A stretch of DNA of 64,000 nucleotides from Photobacterium sp. TY1-4 (GCF_025398175.1 NZ_CP099735.1:806001-870000), one strand, 5' to 3'. Positions 8,494 to 17,350 are shown, numbered from the stretch's first letter. Program-made: numbers and translations. Notes: generated by a model not told the origin, from the sequence alone.

Positions 8494-9659
8494 GACACCA
8501 CCTCTTGTTCACTTGCACCTGTCGCCAGTTGCTTCGCCTTCAACGCCGCAACCCCGAGCACCGGCAGAAAAGCAGCCAGCGCTATTAGTTGCGGCATCGC
8601 TTCATTCAGGCTCTGGCCATGATTCACCTGATGCAACTGGACATCCAGATAATGAGTGACCGGCAATACCGCACGCCAGACCTGCGCCAGCGTCGGCATA
8701 TCGGTCGCCGGAAACGTCACCCCGACAAAGGCAAAGGCGGGAGCCGTGAAACCGGCCGCCAGGCTCATGGCGCGGGTCGCGTCCCGGGTCGCAAGATACA
8801 GCACAGCACCGACGCCCTGACAGGCCAGCACGGTCAGCAGTTGTGCCGTTCCTAAAACGAGCCAGCTCCCATGCATCGGCCAACCCAACACACCGTACAG
8901 CGCAACCAGAAACAGCAGACCATGCATCCACAGGATCAAGGTGTAAGGCAGCAGTTTGCCAAGCAAGCGTCGGCACGGCGCTGGTTTCAACCAGGTTGGC
9001 AACGATTGCTGACGATCTTGCGCGGCCAGCACCATGATCGTGGTGATCACCATAAGGATCTGCCACATCGCCGGCACTGCCCCTGCAACCAGGAACTGAC
9101 CATAATGATTGTTGCTGTTATAGAGCGGCGTGACCTGGGTGCGGATCGGCACCGCTTTCCCCATCGCCTGACTCAGCACTGCATTCCCCTCCGCCAGGTT
9201 CAGCAGCGTATCGAGCTGGGCATTCAGCGTCCCCTGAGCCTGCATCACGGCGGAATTCACCAGTTTGGCAATCAGGATGAATTGGCTGTTGTAAAAGGCC
9301 GTAATATTCGGTGTATGACCGAGCAACGTCTGCTTTTCCAACTGGGCCGGTAACACCACCAGCGCATAAATGTCACCGGCACGGAGCGCAGCACTACCCT
9401 GCTCGACCGAGGGAAACGTTCGGGCAACCGCCAGCGCCGAGCTGGCGTCATAATAGCGCACCGCCTGACGAGATAGCCGGCTATGGTCGAGGTCGACCAC
9501 CCCAATCGGCAGATCCCGGGCAATCCCGGCGGAAAAGACCGCCCAGACAATCAAAAACAGCAGCGGCGGCACCCAGCTCAGCAATGCCCTGAGCCAGCCA
9601 TCCCGAGCCAGCACCTGCCATTCATGACGTAAATGGTGAGAAAACGACATCATGATCAC
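8490..9659 (-). CDS. ABC-2 type transporter permease (upstream of pair)
   Basis: 389 residues with the same plan as its neighbour: a membrane segment near residues 24-44, a periplasmic domain starting PIGVVDLDHSRLSRQAVRYYD, and about five membrane segments in the C-terminal half. Both permeases carry the D-x-S-x-LSR signature at the start of the periplasmic loop, suggesting they arose by duplication and work as a heterodimer. The start codon overlaps the stop of the HlyD-type gene by 4 bases, pointing to translational coupling. The missing ATPase must be encoded elsewhere, or the system is unusual. Confidence 0.88.
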   Translation of the reverse strand: MIMMSFSHHLRHEWQVLARDGWLRALLSWVPPLLFLIVWAVFSAGIARDLPIGVVDLDHSRLSRQAVRYYDASSALAVARTFPSVEQGSAALRAGDIYALVVLPAQLEKQTLLGHTPNITAFYNSQFILIAKLVNSAVMQAQGTLNAQLDTLLNLAEGNAVLSQAMGKAVPIRTQVTPLYNSNNHYGQFLVAGAVPAMWQILMVITTIMVLAAQDRQQSLPTWLKPAPCRRLLGKLLPYTLILWMHGLLFLVALYGVLGWPMHGSWLVLGTAQLLTVLACQGVGAVLYLATRDATRAMSLAAGFTAPAFAFVGVTFPATDMPTLAQVWRAVLPVTHYLDVQLHQVNHGQSLNEAMPQLIALAAFLPVLGVAALKAKQLATGASEQEVVS

Positions 9660-10630
9660 TCAACGAGTACACTCATACCGACCCGCAGCCCGTCGATCGG
9701 GTTCACCGGACGCGCCTCGACTTCAAACGTACGCATATCAAATCCCTGCGCCGGATCGGTGGTCCGCCAGGTTGCGAAATCTCCCATCACGGAAACGTGA
9801 CTAACCGCAAAGGCATATTTCTGATCGCCCAGGGCCGGGATCCGGGCCTCGAACTGCGCGCCGGTACCGTAGTCTTTCAGCTTGTCTTCACGGACATGGA
9901 ACACGGCCCAAGCGTCGTTCATATCCACCACACTCACGACCGGGAAACCCTGAGGCGCCAGCTCACCGGCATGCAGCAGAATTTCCGCTACCTCGCCGTT
10001 ATGCCAGCTTTCGATTTGGGTATCCGCGGCATAAGCTTCCACTTCTGCCACCGCACCCGCGGCCATCCGGGCCTTCTCGACAGCTGCCCGTTTGGTTTCC
10101 ACCCGAGCCCCTTCTTTGGCCATTTCAAACATCTGATAGGCCGCACGCTCGGTATAACGTGCCGCCTGCCACTGGGCATAGGCTTCATCGCGTTTCTGCT
10201 CTGCGACCACCCCTTCTTTATAGAGGTTATCGACGCGCTGGTAAGTTTTGCCCCGTAGCTCAGCGGCAGACTTGGCCTTACGCCAGGTATCTTTCGCTGC
10301 TTCAATTTCCTGACTCCGGGCACCTTTCTCGGCCTGCTCAGCCATCGCGCCGGCCGCTTCCTGTCCGGCTTTGGCCTGCTCCAGTTTGGCGTCCAATTCC
10401 GGACTCAGCAAGGTGAAAATCAGATCGCCGCGCTGGATTTGATCGCCTTTGCGGACCATCACCTGCTCGATCCGACCGGGCACTTTGGACGAAATATTGT
10501 ATTGCTGTGCTTCAATTTGGCCCTGCATCCGCTCCGGTTGCGGCTGATACGCCTGCCAGAAGGTGTAGCCGAGCCAGCCCACCAGCGCTGCAGCCGGGAT
10601 CATTACGGCGAATGCCTTTGATTTGCTCAT
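9656..10630 (-). CDS. HlyD-family membrane fusion protein
   Basis: A 324-residue periplasmic adaptor. It has one N-terminal membrane anchor (about residues 8-26), a first lipoyl half-motif (ISSKVPGRIEQVMVRKGDQIQRGDLIF), an alpha-helical hairpin at about 75-190 rich in Ala, Glu and Gln, and the second lipoyl half and beta-barrel after about residue 205 (VAEILLHAGELAPQGFPVVSV). Such proteins bridge an inner-membrane transporter with a TolC-type channel. The gene lies between the TolC homologue and the two permeases and overlaps both neighbours by 4 bases, so its partners are clear. Confidence 0.92.
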   Translation of the reverse strand: MSKSKAFAVMIPAAALVGWLGYTFWQAYQPQPERMQGQIEAQQYNISSKVPGRIEQVMVRKGDQIQRGDLIFTLLSPELDAKLEQAKAGQEAAGAMAEQAEKGARSQEIEAAKDTWRKAKSAAELRGKTYQRVDNLYKEGVVAEQKRDEAYAQWQAARYTERAAYQMFEMAKEGARVETKRAAVEKARMAAGAVAEVEAYAADTQIESWHNGEVAEILLHAGELAPQGFPVVSVVDMNDAWAVFHVREDKLKDYGTGAQFEARIPALGDQKYAFAVSHVSVMGDFATWRTTDPAQGFDMRTFEVEARPVNPIDGLRVGMSVLVE

Positions 10631-12120
10631 GATTGAACCTCTACACCCTGAAATTGTTGATATTGATTGAAACGGTTGATTTCACCACTGACGGCCAATA
10701 ACCGCGACAGGGAAATCACATACTGGTACGCCGCAGCCGAGCGCTGGGTCCGGACACTGGCCAAATACAACTCGGCATCGACGACATCAAGCGAGGTCGA
10801 CAGCCCCTGGCTGAAGGCTTTTTCCCGCATCCGCAAGTTTTCGCTCGCCAGAGACAGGCTCGACGCCAGACCCTGATATTCTTCCAAAGCCTGCATCGCT
10901 TCCCGATACGTTTTCTCAACCAGCACCGACAAATCCTGCTCGGCCTGCGCTCTGAGATAATTCACTTGGGTCACCGCACTGTGGGCTGCCTTCACTTTAT
11001 CCGAGCGGCCGGAGCGATCCAGCAGCGGAATATTCACGCCGACGCCAACGGCCCAGTCCGGCGCGGTCTTGGCAGCCAGCGAGTCATCCTCATGCAGGCT
11101 ATAGTTGCCGTACAGGTAGACTTCCGGGTAATACTTGCCTTTTTCGACATCGATCACCCCCTTCGCCTGGCGACTTTTGGCATCCAGGATCTTCAGCCCC
11201 GGATAGTCCGCCAGTGTTTTCTCAATGAAAGCAACCATCGGCGGCAGCGAGTCATTGGTAAATAGCGGTGTGGACGGCAGGACCGGTTGGGAATGCTTGA
11301 GCATCTTGGTCAGGGCGACCTGAGCGATTTCCATATCCCGCGCTGCTTTCTGACGCTCTACCCGGGCCTTGTCATAAGACGCTTCCGCCTGCAGACGTTC
11401 CACCTTGGCAATCTGTCCTTGTTGCTCCAGTTTCTTGGCATGTTCAAAGTGCTTTTGCAGCCCCTGCTCGACATCCATCCGGGTTTGCAACACATGCTGG
11501 GTCATTGCGACCCCAAAGTAGAGCTTGGCCAGATCTTCGAACTTCGCCTGTTGCTTCATCGCCAGCAGAAAACCGGCTTCGTCATGCTGCCCTTTGGCGA
11601 TCTCCTGTGCCGCGGTGATACGACCGCCGGTGAAAATCGGCCAGATCGCCCGTAGAGAACTGGTAAACACATCACGATCGGTTAGCCGGGAGGTAAACAG
11701 CTGATCAATTTGCGCCGGATTAATCCCGGCCATCTGCGCCAGTCCGGCGATGGCATCACCGGCCGGCATACTCTCGGCAATATCGGAAGGCTTGATTTCA
11801 ACAGCCTTGTCCAGTCGGGTGTAATTGGCACCAGCCGTCACCTGCGGCAAATACATATCCCGCGCCGCATCTTGCAGATAACGTGCACGGTCAACATTGG
11901 CCCGCTCCGCGGCCAGAGCATCGTTCTGGCTGACGACCGCTTGCCAGGCGTCGCTGAAACTGACGGCTTGCTGGCTCACCGGTAAGGCGTGGCTTGGCGC
12001 TTGCGCCACCTCGGGCACACTGGCCGAGGTCATCGGCTGCGTCTGGTCCGCCTGACTCGTCAGCGGGAGCATCAACAGCGCTGCACAACAAGTCAGGGCT
12101 GCGATTGGAGTTCTTTTCAT
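10627..12120 (-). CDS. TolC-family outer-membrane channel protein
   Basis: First gene of the export operon. The start at 12120 (MKRTPIAALTCC) directly gives a signal peptide cleaved near residue 25 (SQA-DQ); an ATG four codons upstream (12132) is also possible. The mature protein has the duplicated OEP domain: long helical segments rich in Ala, Gln and Glu, with the repeat-type motifs YLPQVTAGANYTRLD and YYPEVYLYGNYSLHED marking the two beta-strand portions. It should form a trimeric outer-membrane channel for the adaptor and permeases encoded downstream. An ISAs1-family element sits 126 bases upstream of this start and may alter expression. Confidence 0.92.
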   Translation of the reverse strand: MKRTPIAALTCCAALLMLPLTSQADQTQPMTSASVPEVAQAPSHALPVSQQAVSFSDAWQAVVSQNDALAAERANVDRARYLQDAARDMYLPQVTAGANYTRLDKAVEIKPSDIAESMPAGDAIAGLAQMAGINPAQIDQLFTSRLTDRDVFTSSLRAIWPIFTGGRITAAQEIAKGQHDEAGFLLAMKQQAKFEDLAKLYFGVAMTQHVLQTRMDVEQGLQKHFEHAKKLEQQGQIAKVERLQAEASYDKARVERQKAARDMEIAQVALTKMLKHSQPVLPSTPLFTNDSLPPMVAFIEKTLADYPGLKILDAKSRQAKGVIDVEKGKYYPEVYLYGNYSLHEDDSLAAKTAPDWAVGVGVNIPLLDRSGRSDKVKAAHSAVTQVNYLRAQAEQDLSVLVEKTYREAMQALEEYQGLASSLSLASENLRMREKAFSQGLSTSLDVVDAELYLASVRTQRSAAAYQYVISLSRLLAVSGEINRFNQYQQFQGVEVQS

Positions 12121-12235
12121 GCTTCGTTCCATCAGACCGAAAAAGAATTAGTATGGTCCCAATTCTAGAGCAATTGCTCTACATTTCAACCAAGCCCTGT
12201 GATATCTAGCACTTTTTTCGTGCCAGGCGCACAAG

Positions 12236-12245
12236 CGGTTCCGAC
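12236..12245. repeat. target-site duplication, left copy
   Basis: CGGTTCCGAC immediately outside the left end of the ISAs1-family element; the same ten bases follow the right end at 13495-13504. Confidence 0.95.
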
Positions 12246-13494
12246 CAGGGTGAGAGCATGAATGCTCATTTTTCACTCACCGCCTTAAAACCAGCCAGTA
12301 ACACCTTGTCCAGATAAGCGGTATTCATCGCTGCAATGTTCTGTTTACGTCGAATGCTAGCCTTTTTCGAGGTTTCGGCTCGCAACATGTTCAGTGCAAT
12401 GTGCCGAAAACAGGCCATGATCTCAGCTGCATCTCCGCGATAAATCTGGCAAGCATCCTCGTTCATTGATGCATCAAGTACCCAGTGCAGGCTGTTTTCA
12501 ATTCCCCAGTGGCCACGCACTGCGGTGGCAAAACGCTCTTTCTCCAACTCAGCAGAGCTGATGTAATAGCGATATTCGAGTGACTCTTTACCTGATTTAT
12601 CAATGCGATAACCAATGGTAACGCCGATGCTCTTTAGACCTTTCCAATCAGGAAACTGTTGTACCAACTCACCAGCAGGTAGTACATGATATTCTCGGGC
12701 TTCGATTCGTCCGTGGCTTTGCTCCACCGTGACATTTTCAGGGGCGCTCTGAATCGAAATCTTCGCAGACAACGCCTGACGTACAGCTTTAGCCAATGTT
12801 TCCTGGTTACCTTTAACTGCAAGTAAATAATCACCACCTTTATCAATGATGGTTGAGGCGATGTTGGTCTGGCAGGCTATTGCGTCAATCGAAATCAGGC
12901 AGCCTTTGATGTCCAGCAAGTTAAGCAGTTCCGGTATTGCCGTGATCTCGTTCGACTTCGCATTGGTTTTGAGTTGGCCCATAACTACGCTGTTGGCCGT
13001 GGCGAAGGCACTAACCATATGAATCGTAGATTGCCTGCTTTCGCGGTTATATGAGCTACGCAACACCTTACCATCGATAGCGATTAACTCACCGTCTGAG
13101 CGCTCAGTAACGGCTTGCATCCAGTTGATAAAACACTCCTGAAACTGACTTGGATCTAGGCGTGAGATAACACGAGCAATGGTGTCGTGAACAGGAAGTC
13201 CAGATGTAAAAAGTCCTTTTTGCTGAAACCATTGAAAATGTGCTTCACCGAAATCTTCAATGTCTTCCCAGCCCTCAGCTCCAGCAATCGTCGCACAAAC
13301 AGTAAGAAACAGAACATCGAATAAGGGATAACAGATTTTCGCAGACTGACGAGGGTCGTGCAGATCGCCAAAATACTGAGAAAAAGCCTCGATACTCACC
13401 TTAGAACTCCCGAAAAAGGGAGTATAAGATCATAATTCGATCGGCCGGTCAAACTCACAGAATTTGGTCACAAAACGTTCGTGATCTCACCCTG
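12246..13494 (-). mobile_element. ISAs1-family insertion sequence, copy 1 (intact, 1249 bp)
   Basis: The element runs between imperfect terminal inverted repeats that begin CAGGGTGAGA at both ends (left end CAGGGTGAGAGCATGAATG, right end complement CAGGGTGAGATCACGAACG). A perfect 10-bp direct repeat flanks it, in the 8-10 bp range known for ISAs1-family elements. It holds one complete transposase gene on the minus strand. When the element and one repeat copy are removed, the flanks join without creating an open reading frame, so it landed in intergenic DNA upstream of the tolC-type operon. The perfect duplication and the intact transposase point to a recent insertion. Confidence 0.96.
12266..13399 (-). 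CDS. ISAs1-family transposase, intact
   Basis: A 377-residue transposase starting with GTG (SIEAFSQYFGDLHDPRQ). The N-terminal DDE_Tnp_1-associated domain covers about residues 1-95 (YPLFDVLFLTVCATIAGAEG). The catalytic DDE core begins near residue 120 with IAIDGKVLR (first Asp) and continues through ISIDAIACQ and the C-terminal RGHWGIENSLHWVLD, which carries the conserved Glu. Length equals that of complete family members. The gene fills the whole element, ending 20 bases from the left terminus, and points toward the export operon. A second, decayed copy lies at 25050-26180. Confidence 0.96.
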   Translation of the reverse strand: MSIEAFSQYFGDLHDPRQSAKICYPLFDVLFLTVCATIAGAEGWEDIEDFGEAHFQWFQQKGLFTSGLPVHDTIARVISRLDPSQFQECFINWMQAVTERSDGELIAIDGKVLRSSYNRESRQSTIHMVSAFATANSVVMGQLKTNAKSNEITAIPELLNLLDIKGCLISIDAIACQTNIASTIIDKGGDYLLAVKGNQETLAKAVRQALSAKISIQSAPENVTVEQSHGRIEAREYHVLPAGELVQQFPDWKGLKSIGVTIGYRIDKSGKESLEYRYYISSAELEKERFATAVRGHWGIENSLHWVLDASMNEDACQIYRGDAAEIMACFRHIALNMLRAETSKKASIRRKQNIAAMNTAYLDKVLLAGFKAVSEK

Positions 13495-13504
13495 CGGTTC
13501 CGAC
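13495..13504. repeat. target-site duplication, right copy
   Basis: Second copy of CGGTTCCGAC, adjoining the right end of the ISAs1-family element. Confidence 0.95.
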
Positions 13505-13538
13505 CGAACTTCACCGATGCTCAAGGCCAGCATAAGAA

Positions 13539-13574
13539 AAAGCCCGGAAGCAGACTCCCGGGCTTTGTTTTTTT
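13539..13574. terminator. bidirectional Rho-independent terminator
   Basis: AAAGCCCGG and CCGGGCTTT form a 9-bp stem with a 10-base loop, followed by GTTTTTTT on the plus strand and TTTTTCTT on the minus strand. On the minus strand it lies about 210 bases behind the aminotransferase gene that ends at 13786. The bases between 13575 and 13785 hold only short AT-rich repeats around AAAACATC. Confidence 0.85.
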
Positions 13575-13785
13575 AGTATCAAGTGCTCAGACACTTTTGT
13601 TATGAATACTGCAGGCAAAGTGCCTGACAGGGACCTAACCAACAGTTCATACCGGCACGGATTCAAGCCTGTGACAGGTGTGGGCAACCGCGCTCAGCAT
13701 GACACTAGTCGTATTACTAAAACATCATGTTATTAAAACATCGTGTTTTAAAACACCGCCTTGTAACAACTGAACGTTGTATAAA

Positions 13786-15024
13786 TCAGCGTTGTAAAAA
13801 CGGTGCCAGTGCGGCGAACAATTGGTCGATCTCTGTTGTGGTGTTGTAATGCATCAAGCCAATTCGGATCACCCCGCCATCGGCCATCACGCCCAATTGC
13901 TCACACAGCCCCTGCGCATAGAAGTGGCCGTTCCAGACACACATATTCTGTTTGCCCAGATGGACCGCAACATCCCCCGGCGTCACCCCGTCAATGCGAA
14001 TCGCAAAGGTCGGCGTGCGCTGGTGCAGACGGTTTGCATCGGTGATCCCATACAGACGAATAGTTGGATACTGCGTAGCACAAGCCAGGAAATGTCGGCT
14101 CAGCGCCGTTTCATGTTGCTGGTATTGCGCGTAGCTCTGCTGCAATCGCTGACGCAAATCCGCCCCCGGCTCGCCCCACTGGGCAAGATACTCGACTGCG
14201 GCCACAAATCCGGCTAATGCTTCAAAGCTCTGAGTGCCGGTTTCGAAGCGACCCGGCCCCTGATTGGTTGCCGGTTCGACTTTATAAGGACGCAAAGTCT
14301 GAAGCCACTGCGGCGCGATATACGCGATCCCAACATGCGGCCCAAAGAACTTGTAAGCCGAGCAGGCCAGAAAATCACAGCCCAGCGCCTGAACATCGAC
14401 CAGCGCGTGCGGGACATAATGCACTGCGTCGACATAAACCTGCGCGCCAACCTGGTGCGCCGCCGCAATCACCCGCTGCATGTCCACCAGCGAACCGGTC
14501 GTGTTGGACGCATAGGTCACCGCCACCAACCGGGTTTTGTCGCTCAGCAGCGAGATCAGATGATCATAATCTAAGGTACAGTCCGCTTCGTTGACTCGCA
14601 CCTGGTGGACCACCGCGCCTTTGTCTTCTGCCGCCTGCTGCCAGCTCGACACGTTGGAATAATGATCCAGCGCGGTCACGATAATTTCATCACCAGCCTG
14701 CCAGTCGCGGCTAATCGCGCGGCTGAGCTGGAATGTCAGCGAGGTCATGTTGGCCCCGAAGACAATATTTTCGGCAGCGGGTGCGCCCAGCAGTGCCTGA
14801 GCGGCGCTGCGTGCCTTGGCAACGACCTCAACGGTCTTCTCACTGGAGAAGAAAGCGCCGCCAAGATTAGAATTGTAATGACCCAGATAGGCAGTCATCG
14901 CATCCAACACCGGCGTCGGCACCTGCGATCCCCCCGGACCATCGAAAAAGTAAACCGGCTGATCATTGACGATCTGGCTCAGGGCCGGGAATGCGTCACG
15001 TACGGCTTCAGGCGTGAACGGCAT
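13786..15024 (-). CDS. cysteine desulfurase-like class-V aminotransferase (VC1184-type)
   Basis: A 412-residue PLP enzyme of aminotransferase class V, resembling the VC1184-type subgroup of SufS-like proteins. The start has AAGGAG at good spacing. Visible motifs: GPGGSQVPTPVLDAM near the N-terminus, a PLP-ring aspartate in YVDAVHYVPH, and the Schiff-base lysine in CSAYKFFGPHVG at about residue 230. True desulfurases carry a reactive cysteine in a C-terminal loop; here an NMCVWNGHFYAQ segment is found, so sulfur chemistry is possible but not proven. The gene overlaps the upstream dioxygenase gene by 17 bases, implying the two act together, for example on one amino acid. Confidence 0.85.
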   Translation of the reverse strand: MPFTPEAVRDAFPALSQIVNDQPVYFFDGPGGSQVPTPVLDAMTAYLGHYNSNLGGAFFSSEKTVEVVAKARSAAQALLGAPAAENIVFGANMTSLTFQLSRAISRDWQAGDEIIVTALDHYSNVSSWQQAAEDKGAVVHQVRVNEADCTLDYDHLISLLSDKTRLVAVTYASNTTGSLVDMQRVIAAAHQVGAQVYVDAVHYVPHALVDVQALGCDFLACSAYKFFGPHVGIAYIAPQWLQTLRPYKVEPATNQGPGRFETGTQSFEALAGFVAAVEYLAQWGEPGADLRQRLQQSYAQYQQHETALSRHFLACATQYPTIRLYGITDANRLHQRTPTFAIRIDGVTPGDVAVHLGKQNMCVWNGHFYAQGLCEQLGVMADGGVIRIGLMHYNTTTEIDQLFAALAPFLQR

Positions 15025-15664
15025 GGTTAAGCTCCTTGGCAGTCAGTACAAACAGATCCAAATATCCTTGCTCATCTTTCTTCACCGCTTTAATCGGGCG
15101 AGCGTTGTGCCACAGCTGGCTGTCGTCAAGCAAGGCAACCTCACCTTCCGCCAGGGCCATGCTCAAAAACGGCAATTCTGTTTTGTCTTTATAAACCAGG
15201 AACTCACCGCCTTCGATGTTGTGACGGCCAATCCCGATCACTGCCAGGTGATCAAACCCGTCCTGGTGAACCCCTTCCGGTGCAACCTGAGTTTCTTCAT
15301 CAATAGCCGAAATACGAATTTGGTGAATTTCAATTTCCTGCTCATCGACCAGACCGTTGGCGGACTTGAAGACTTCGCACATTTCGCGCATCCCGTCACT
15401 ACTGACAATTGCCTCTTCCAGTGGCTCGAAGCTGCGGCTGACATTGCCCTGGAACGTATTGATATCGTCCGACTGGACAAACGGGCGCGCCGGCAAATGC
15501 TCAACCAGCCCCTGATTCAGCTTCACAATTGAGTAGCGACGCAGCCGGTACTCACCGTCCGCATGGCCGGTTTTCGGCAGAAAATTAAAAGATGAGGAAA
15601 GATCGCTCACCGCCTTACCACTCAGTTGAGCCAATTGAAGCGTACGTTCGAAAGAAGAATGCAT
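15008..15664 (-). CDS. 2-oxoglutarate/Fe(II) dioxygenase, PF10014 (L-isoleucine dioxygenase-like)
   Basis: The start at 15664 (MHSSFERTLQL) has AAGGAA upstream; 218 residues. The core pattern is that of the 2OG-Fe dioxygenase family that includes Bacillus L-isoleucine 4-hydroxylase and BsmA: IHQIRISA, then EGVHQDGFDHLAVIGIGRHNIEGGEF, with the H-x-D iron ligands in HQDGFD, and the distal His probably in DDSQLWHNARPI. Members hydroxylate free amino acids such as Ile, Leu or Met. The downstream gene, overlapping by 17 bases, encodes a class-V PLP enzyme. A paralogue lies at 54047-54772 in a second amino-acid-type cluster. Confidence 0.85.
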   Translation of the reverse strand: MHSSFERTLQLAQLSGKAVSDLSSSFNFLPKTGHADGEYRLRRYSIVKLNQGLVEHLPARPFVQSDDINTFQGNVSRSFEPLEEAIVSSDGMREMCEVFKSANGLVDEQEIEIHQIRISAIDEETQVAPEGVHQDGFDHLAVIGIGRHNIEGGEFLVYKDKTELPFLSMALAEGEVALLDDSQLWHNARPIKAVKKDEQGYLDLFVLTAKELNHAVHA

Positions 15665-16100
15665 AATCCCGTTCCTTGTGTCATCCACACTAAGTCCATG
15701 TCATCAATCTGGCAGCTGCAGAACCCGCCAAACGATTTAACAATTAAGCTACATTCAGGATTAAACAAAACGGCAACGAAGCCAAGGGAAGACATTTAAT
15801 ATTTTACGAAAACAACAAAATAAAGGATGATAATTCAACATAAATCACAAAAGCAGTCATAACATCCAGATATTGAAAAGTGCACTATCAATATCCAGCT
15901 ATGTATACTGTTCAATAGTTTAAATGATTGATTATAAAAGATATAGTTGTCGTTTTCAGGGTCTGTTTCGGGCTCATTGCACTAGCATAAAATGCTATTT
16001 GTGACTTAATTCTCAACTTTGTAATTTGATAAGTAAGTTTAAACTGGTGTGATTCACCATCTCGGAAACAGCAGGCTCTGCTGTTTCCGAAACCATGGTG
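15665..16100. other. gene-free region with a strong hairpin
   Basis: About 435 AT-rich bases separate the dioxygenase gene from the end of the His-rich protein gene. No open frame is convincing. Promoter-like hexamers for the minus-strand dioxygenase operon are likely in 15690-15960, but none stands out. At 16063-16089 CGGAAACAGCAG and CTGCTGTTTCCG form a perfect 12-bp stem with a 3-base loop, placed directly behind the His-rich gene and without a T-run. Confidence 0.5.
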
Positions 16101-16430
16101 TCAACGGTAGGCAGGACGTTCGACCGCGCGGTATTCATCGCCGCTTTTCTTGTAAAATGTGTTGTTCACAATTGCGTAAGTCACCCCGGCAATCACCGCA
16201 AATGTCGCAATTTCCGGCAAACGGGATTTGTGATAATGCTGCTCTTTCACCACCACGACATCACGATGATAGTGATGATCATGCCGGTGATAATGACGAT
16301 GTTTATGGTGCTTATGTTTATGATGACGATGCTTATGGTGATGATCGCCCTGGTGATGCCACTTCGCCTGAGCCGTTGCCGGCAACCCCGCCAAAGCGCA
16401 GGCGAATAAACAACAGACTAATGATTTCAT
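16101..16430 (-). CDS. histidine-rich secreted protein
   Basis: 109 residues: a signal peptide (about 1-22, VCCLFACALAGLPATAQA), then about 35 residues in which roughly half are His, interleaved with Lys, Arg and Asp in HxHKHxxHKH-type repeats, then a linker (DVVVVKEQHYHKSRLPEIA), a hydrophobic stretch (TFAVIAGVTYAIVN) and a basic tail. This layout suggests periplasmic metal (Ni, Zn or Cu) binding with a membrane tether. Similar small His-rich proteins exist in marine gammaproteobacteria, but I know no described function. It is a single gene, with a hairpin behind its stop. Confidence 0.7.
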   Translation of the reverse strand: MKSLVCCLFACALAGLPATAQAKWHHQGDHHHKHRHHKHKHHKHRHYHRHDHHYHRDVVVVKEQHYHKSRLPEIATFAVIAGVTYAIVNNTFYKKSGDEYRAVERPAYR

Positions 16431-16607
16431 ATTATAATTCTCTGGTTTATTTCTTTGCCGTCAGCATATCGGTAAGATACGCACGTATGTCAGGTTGAAG
16501 TTAGCCCTGTGTCAAACTTACCAAGGGCCAAGAGCGCATTTCAACGGGGTGCTTATCGACCTTAACTTCCGTCTATCGATTCATCTACAACAGTCAAGCA
16601 GAGCACC

Positions 16608-17183
16608 ATGTCACAACCAATCGGCCTCGGCTGCCCCCAGTTTCATCTCGCCGCCTATCTTGAAAATCGTCCGAACATGTTGAACTACCCGACACTTGCC
16701 GGGCACATCCCGCTAGTACCGGGAGAGATCCAGGCAATTGGCCAGGCATGCGGCAACGGCTGGCGCAAAGTGTTTAACGTCTATGCCAAGCTCTTGTATG
16801 CGCTGGAGACTTCTCTTTTCCCCTATGCTCTTTCGGTGCCGACCTGGCAGGCATACCGGGATCAATGTCTGCTCCAGCAAGGCAGCCACACTGCCCTGTT
16901 GTTCAGTCCACCGCAGCTGTCCACACCGGATGAACACGACCAGGTCACCCCGGTCATCCATCTCATCATGGGCCGGACCTATGCCAAGCGGCTGATTGCC
17001 GAAGCCAAGCTGACCGCGCCCATGGAATGGCTGGATAACGAGTTTGCGATCAACACTGAGCACCGGGTGATCATCTGTCCGTATTTCGACTATCGTCAGC
17101 TCTCGAATCTCAAAATTGCCCGGCTGGCAGAACTCATGAAACAACTGGTGACAGAAACCCACTCAGGGGATTCAGGTGGATAG
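16608..17183 (+). CDS. conserved hypothetical protein
   Basis: A soluble protein of up to 191 residues without signal peptide. Recognisable stretches (IPLVPGEIQAIGQACGNGWRKVFNVYAKLLYALE, then VIHLIMGRTYAKRL and VIICPYFDYRQLSNLKIARL) recall an uncharacterised protein set common in Vibrio and Photobacterium, but I cannot name its family with certainty. The ordered mixture of hydrophobic and charged residues and the length support a real gene. It is 167 bases upstream of the cation antiporter gene on the same strand. Confidence 0.65.
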   Translation: MSQPIGLGCPQFHLAAYLENRPNMLNYPTLAGHIPLVPGEIQAIGQACGNGWRKVFNVYAKLLYALETSLFPYALSVPTWQAYRDQCLLQQGSHTALLFSPPQLSTPDEHDQVTPVIHLIMGRTYAKRLIAEAKLTAPMEWLDNEFAINTEHRVIICPYFDYRQLSNLKIARLAELMKQLVTETHSGDSGG

Positions 17184-17350
17184 AGGAAGAACCATCGACA
17201 AGCTTCACTGAACACATAACCATTCGCACACAGTTCAACCCGTTGCTAAGAGCGGAGAGTCGAGATGTATTATCCTTAAAGCTGTTGCCACAACCCACGA
17301 TCTCGCCTGCCCGGCAGGCGATGGTCACAAGTATTTCCGGATGAGGGCGT

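Noticed and set aside
12180..13540. A gene disrupted by the intact ISAs1-family element
   Set aside because: Joining the flanks after removing the IS and one repeat copy gives no open frame of useful length or family resemblance.
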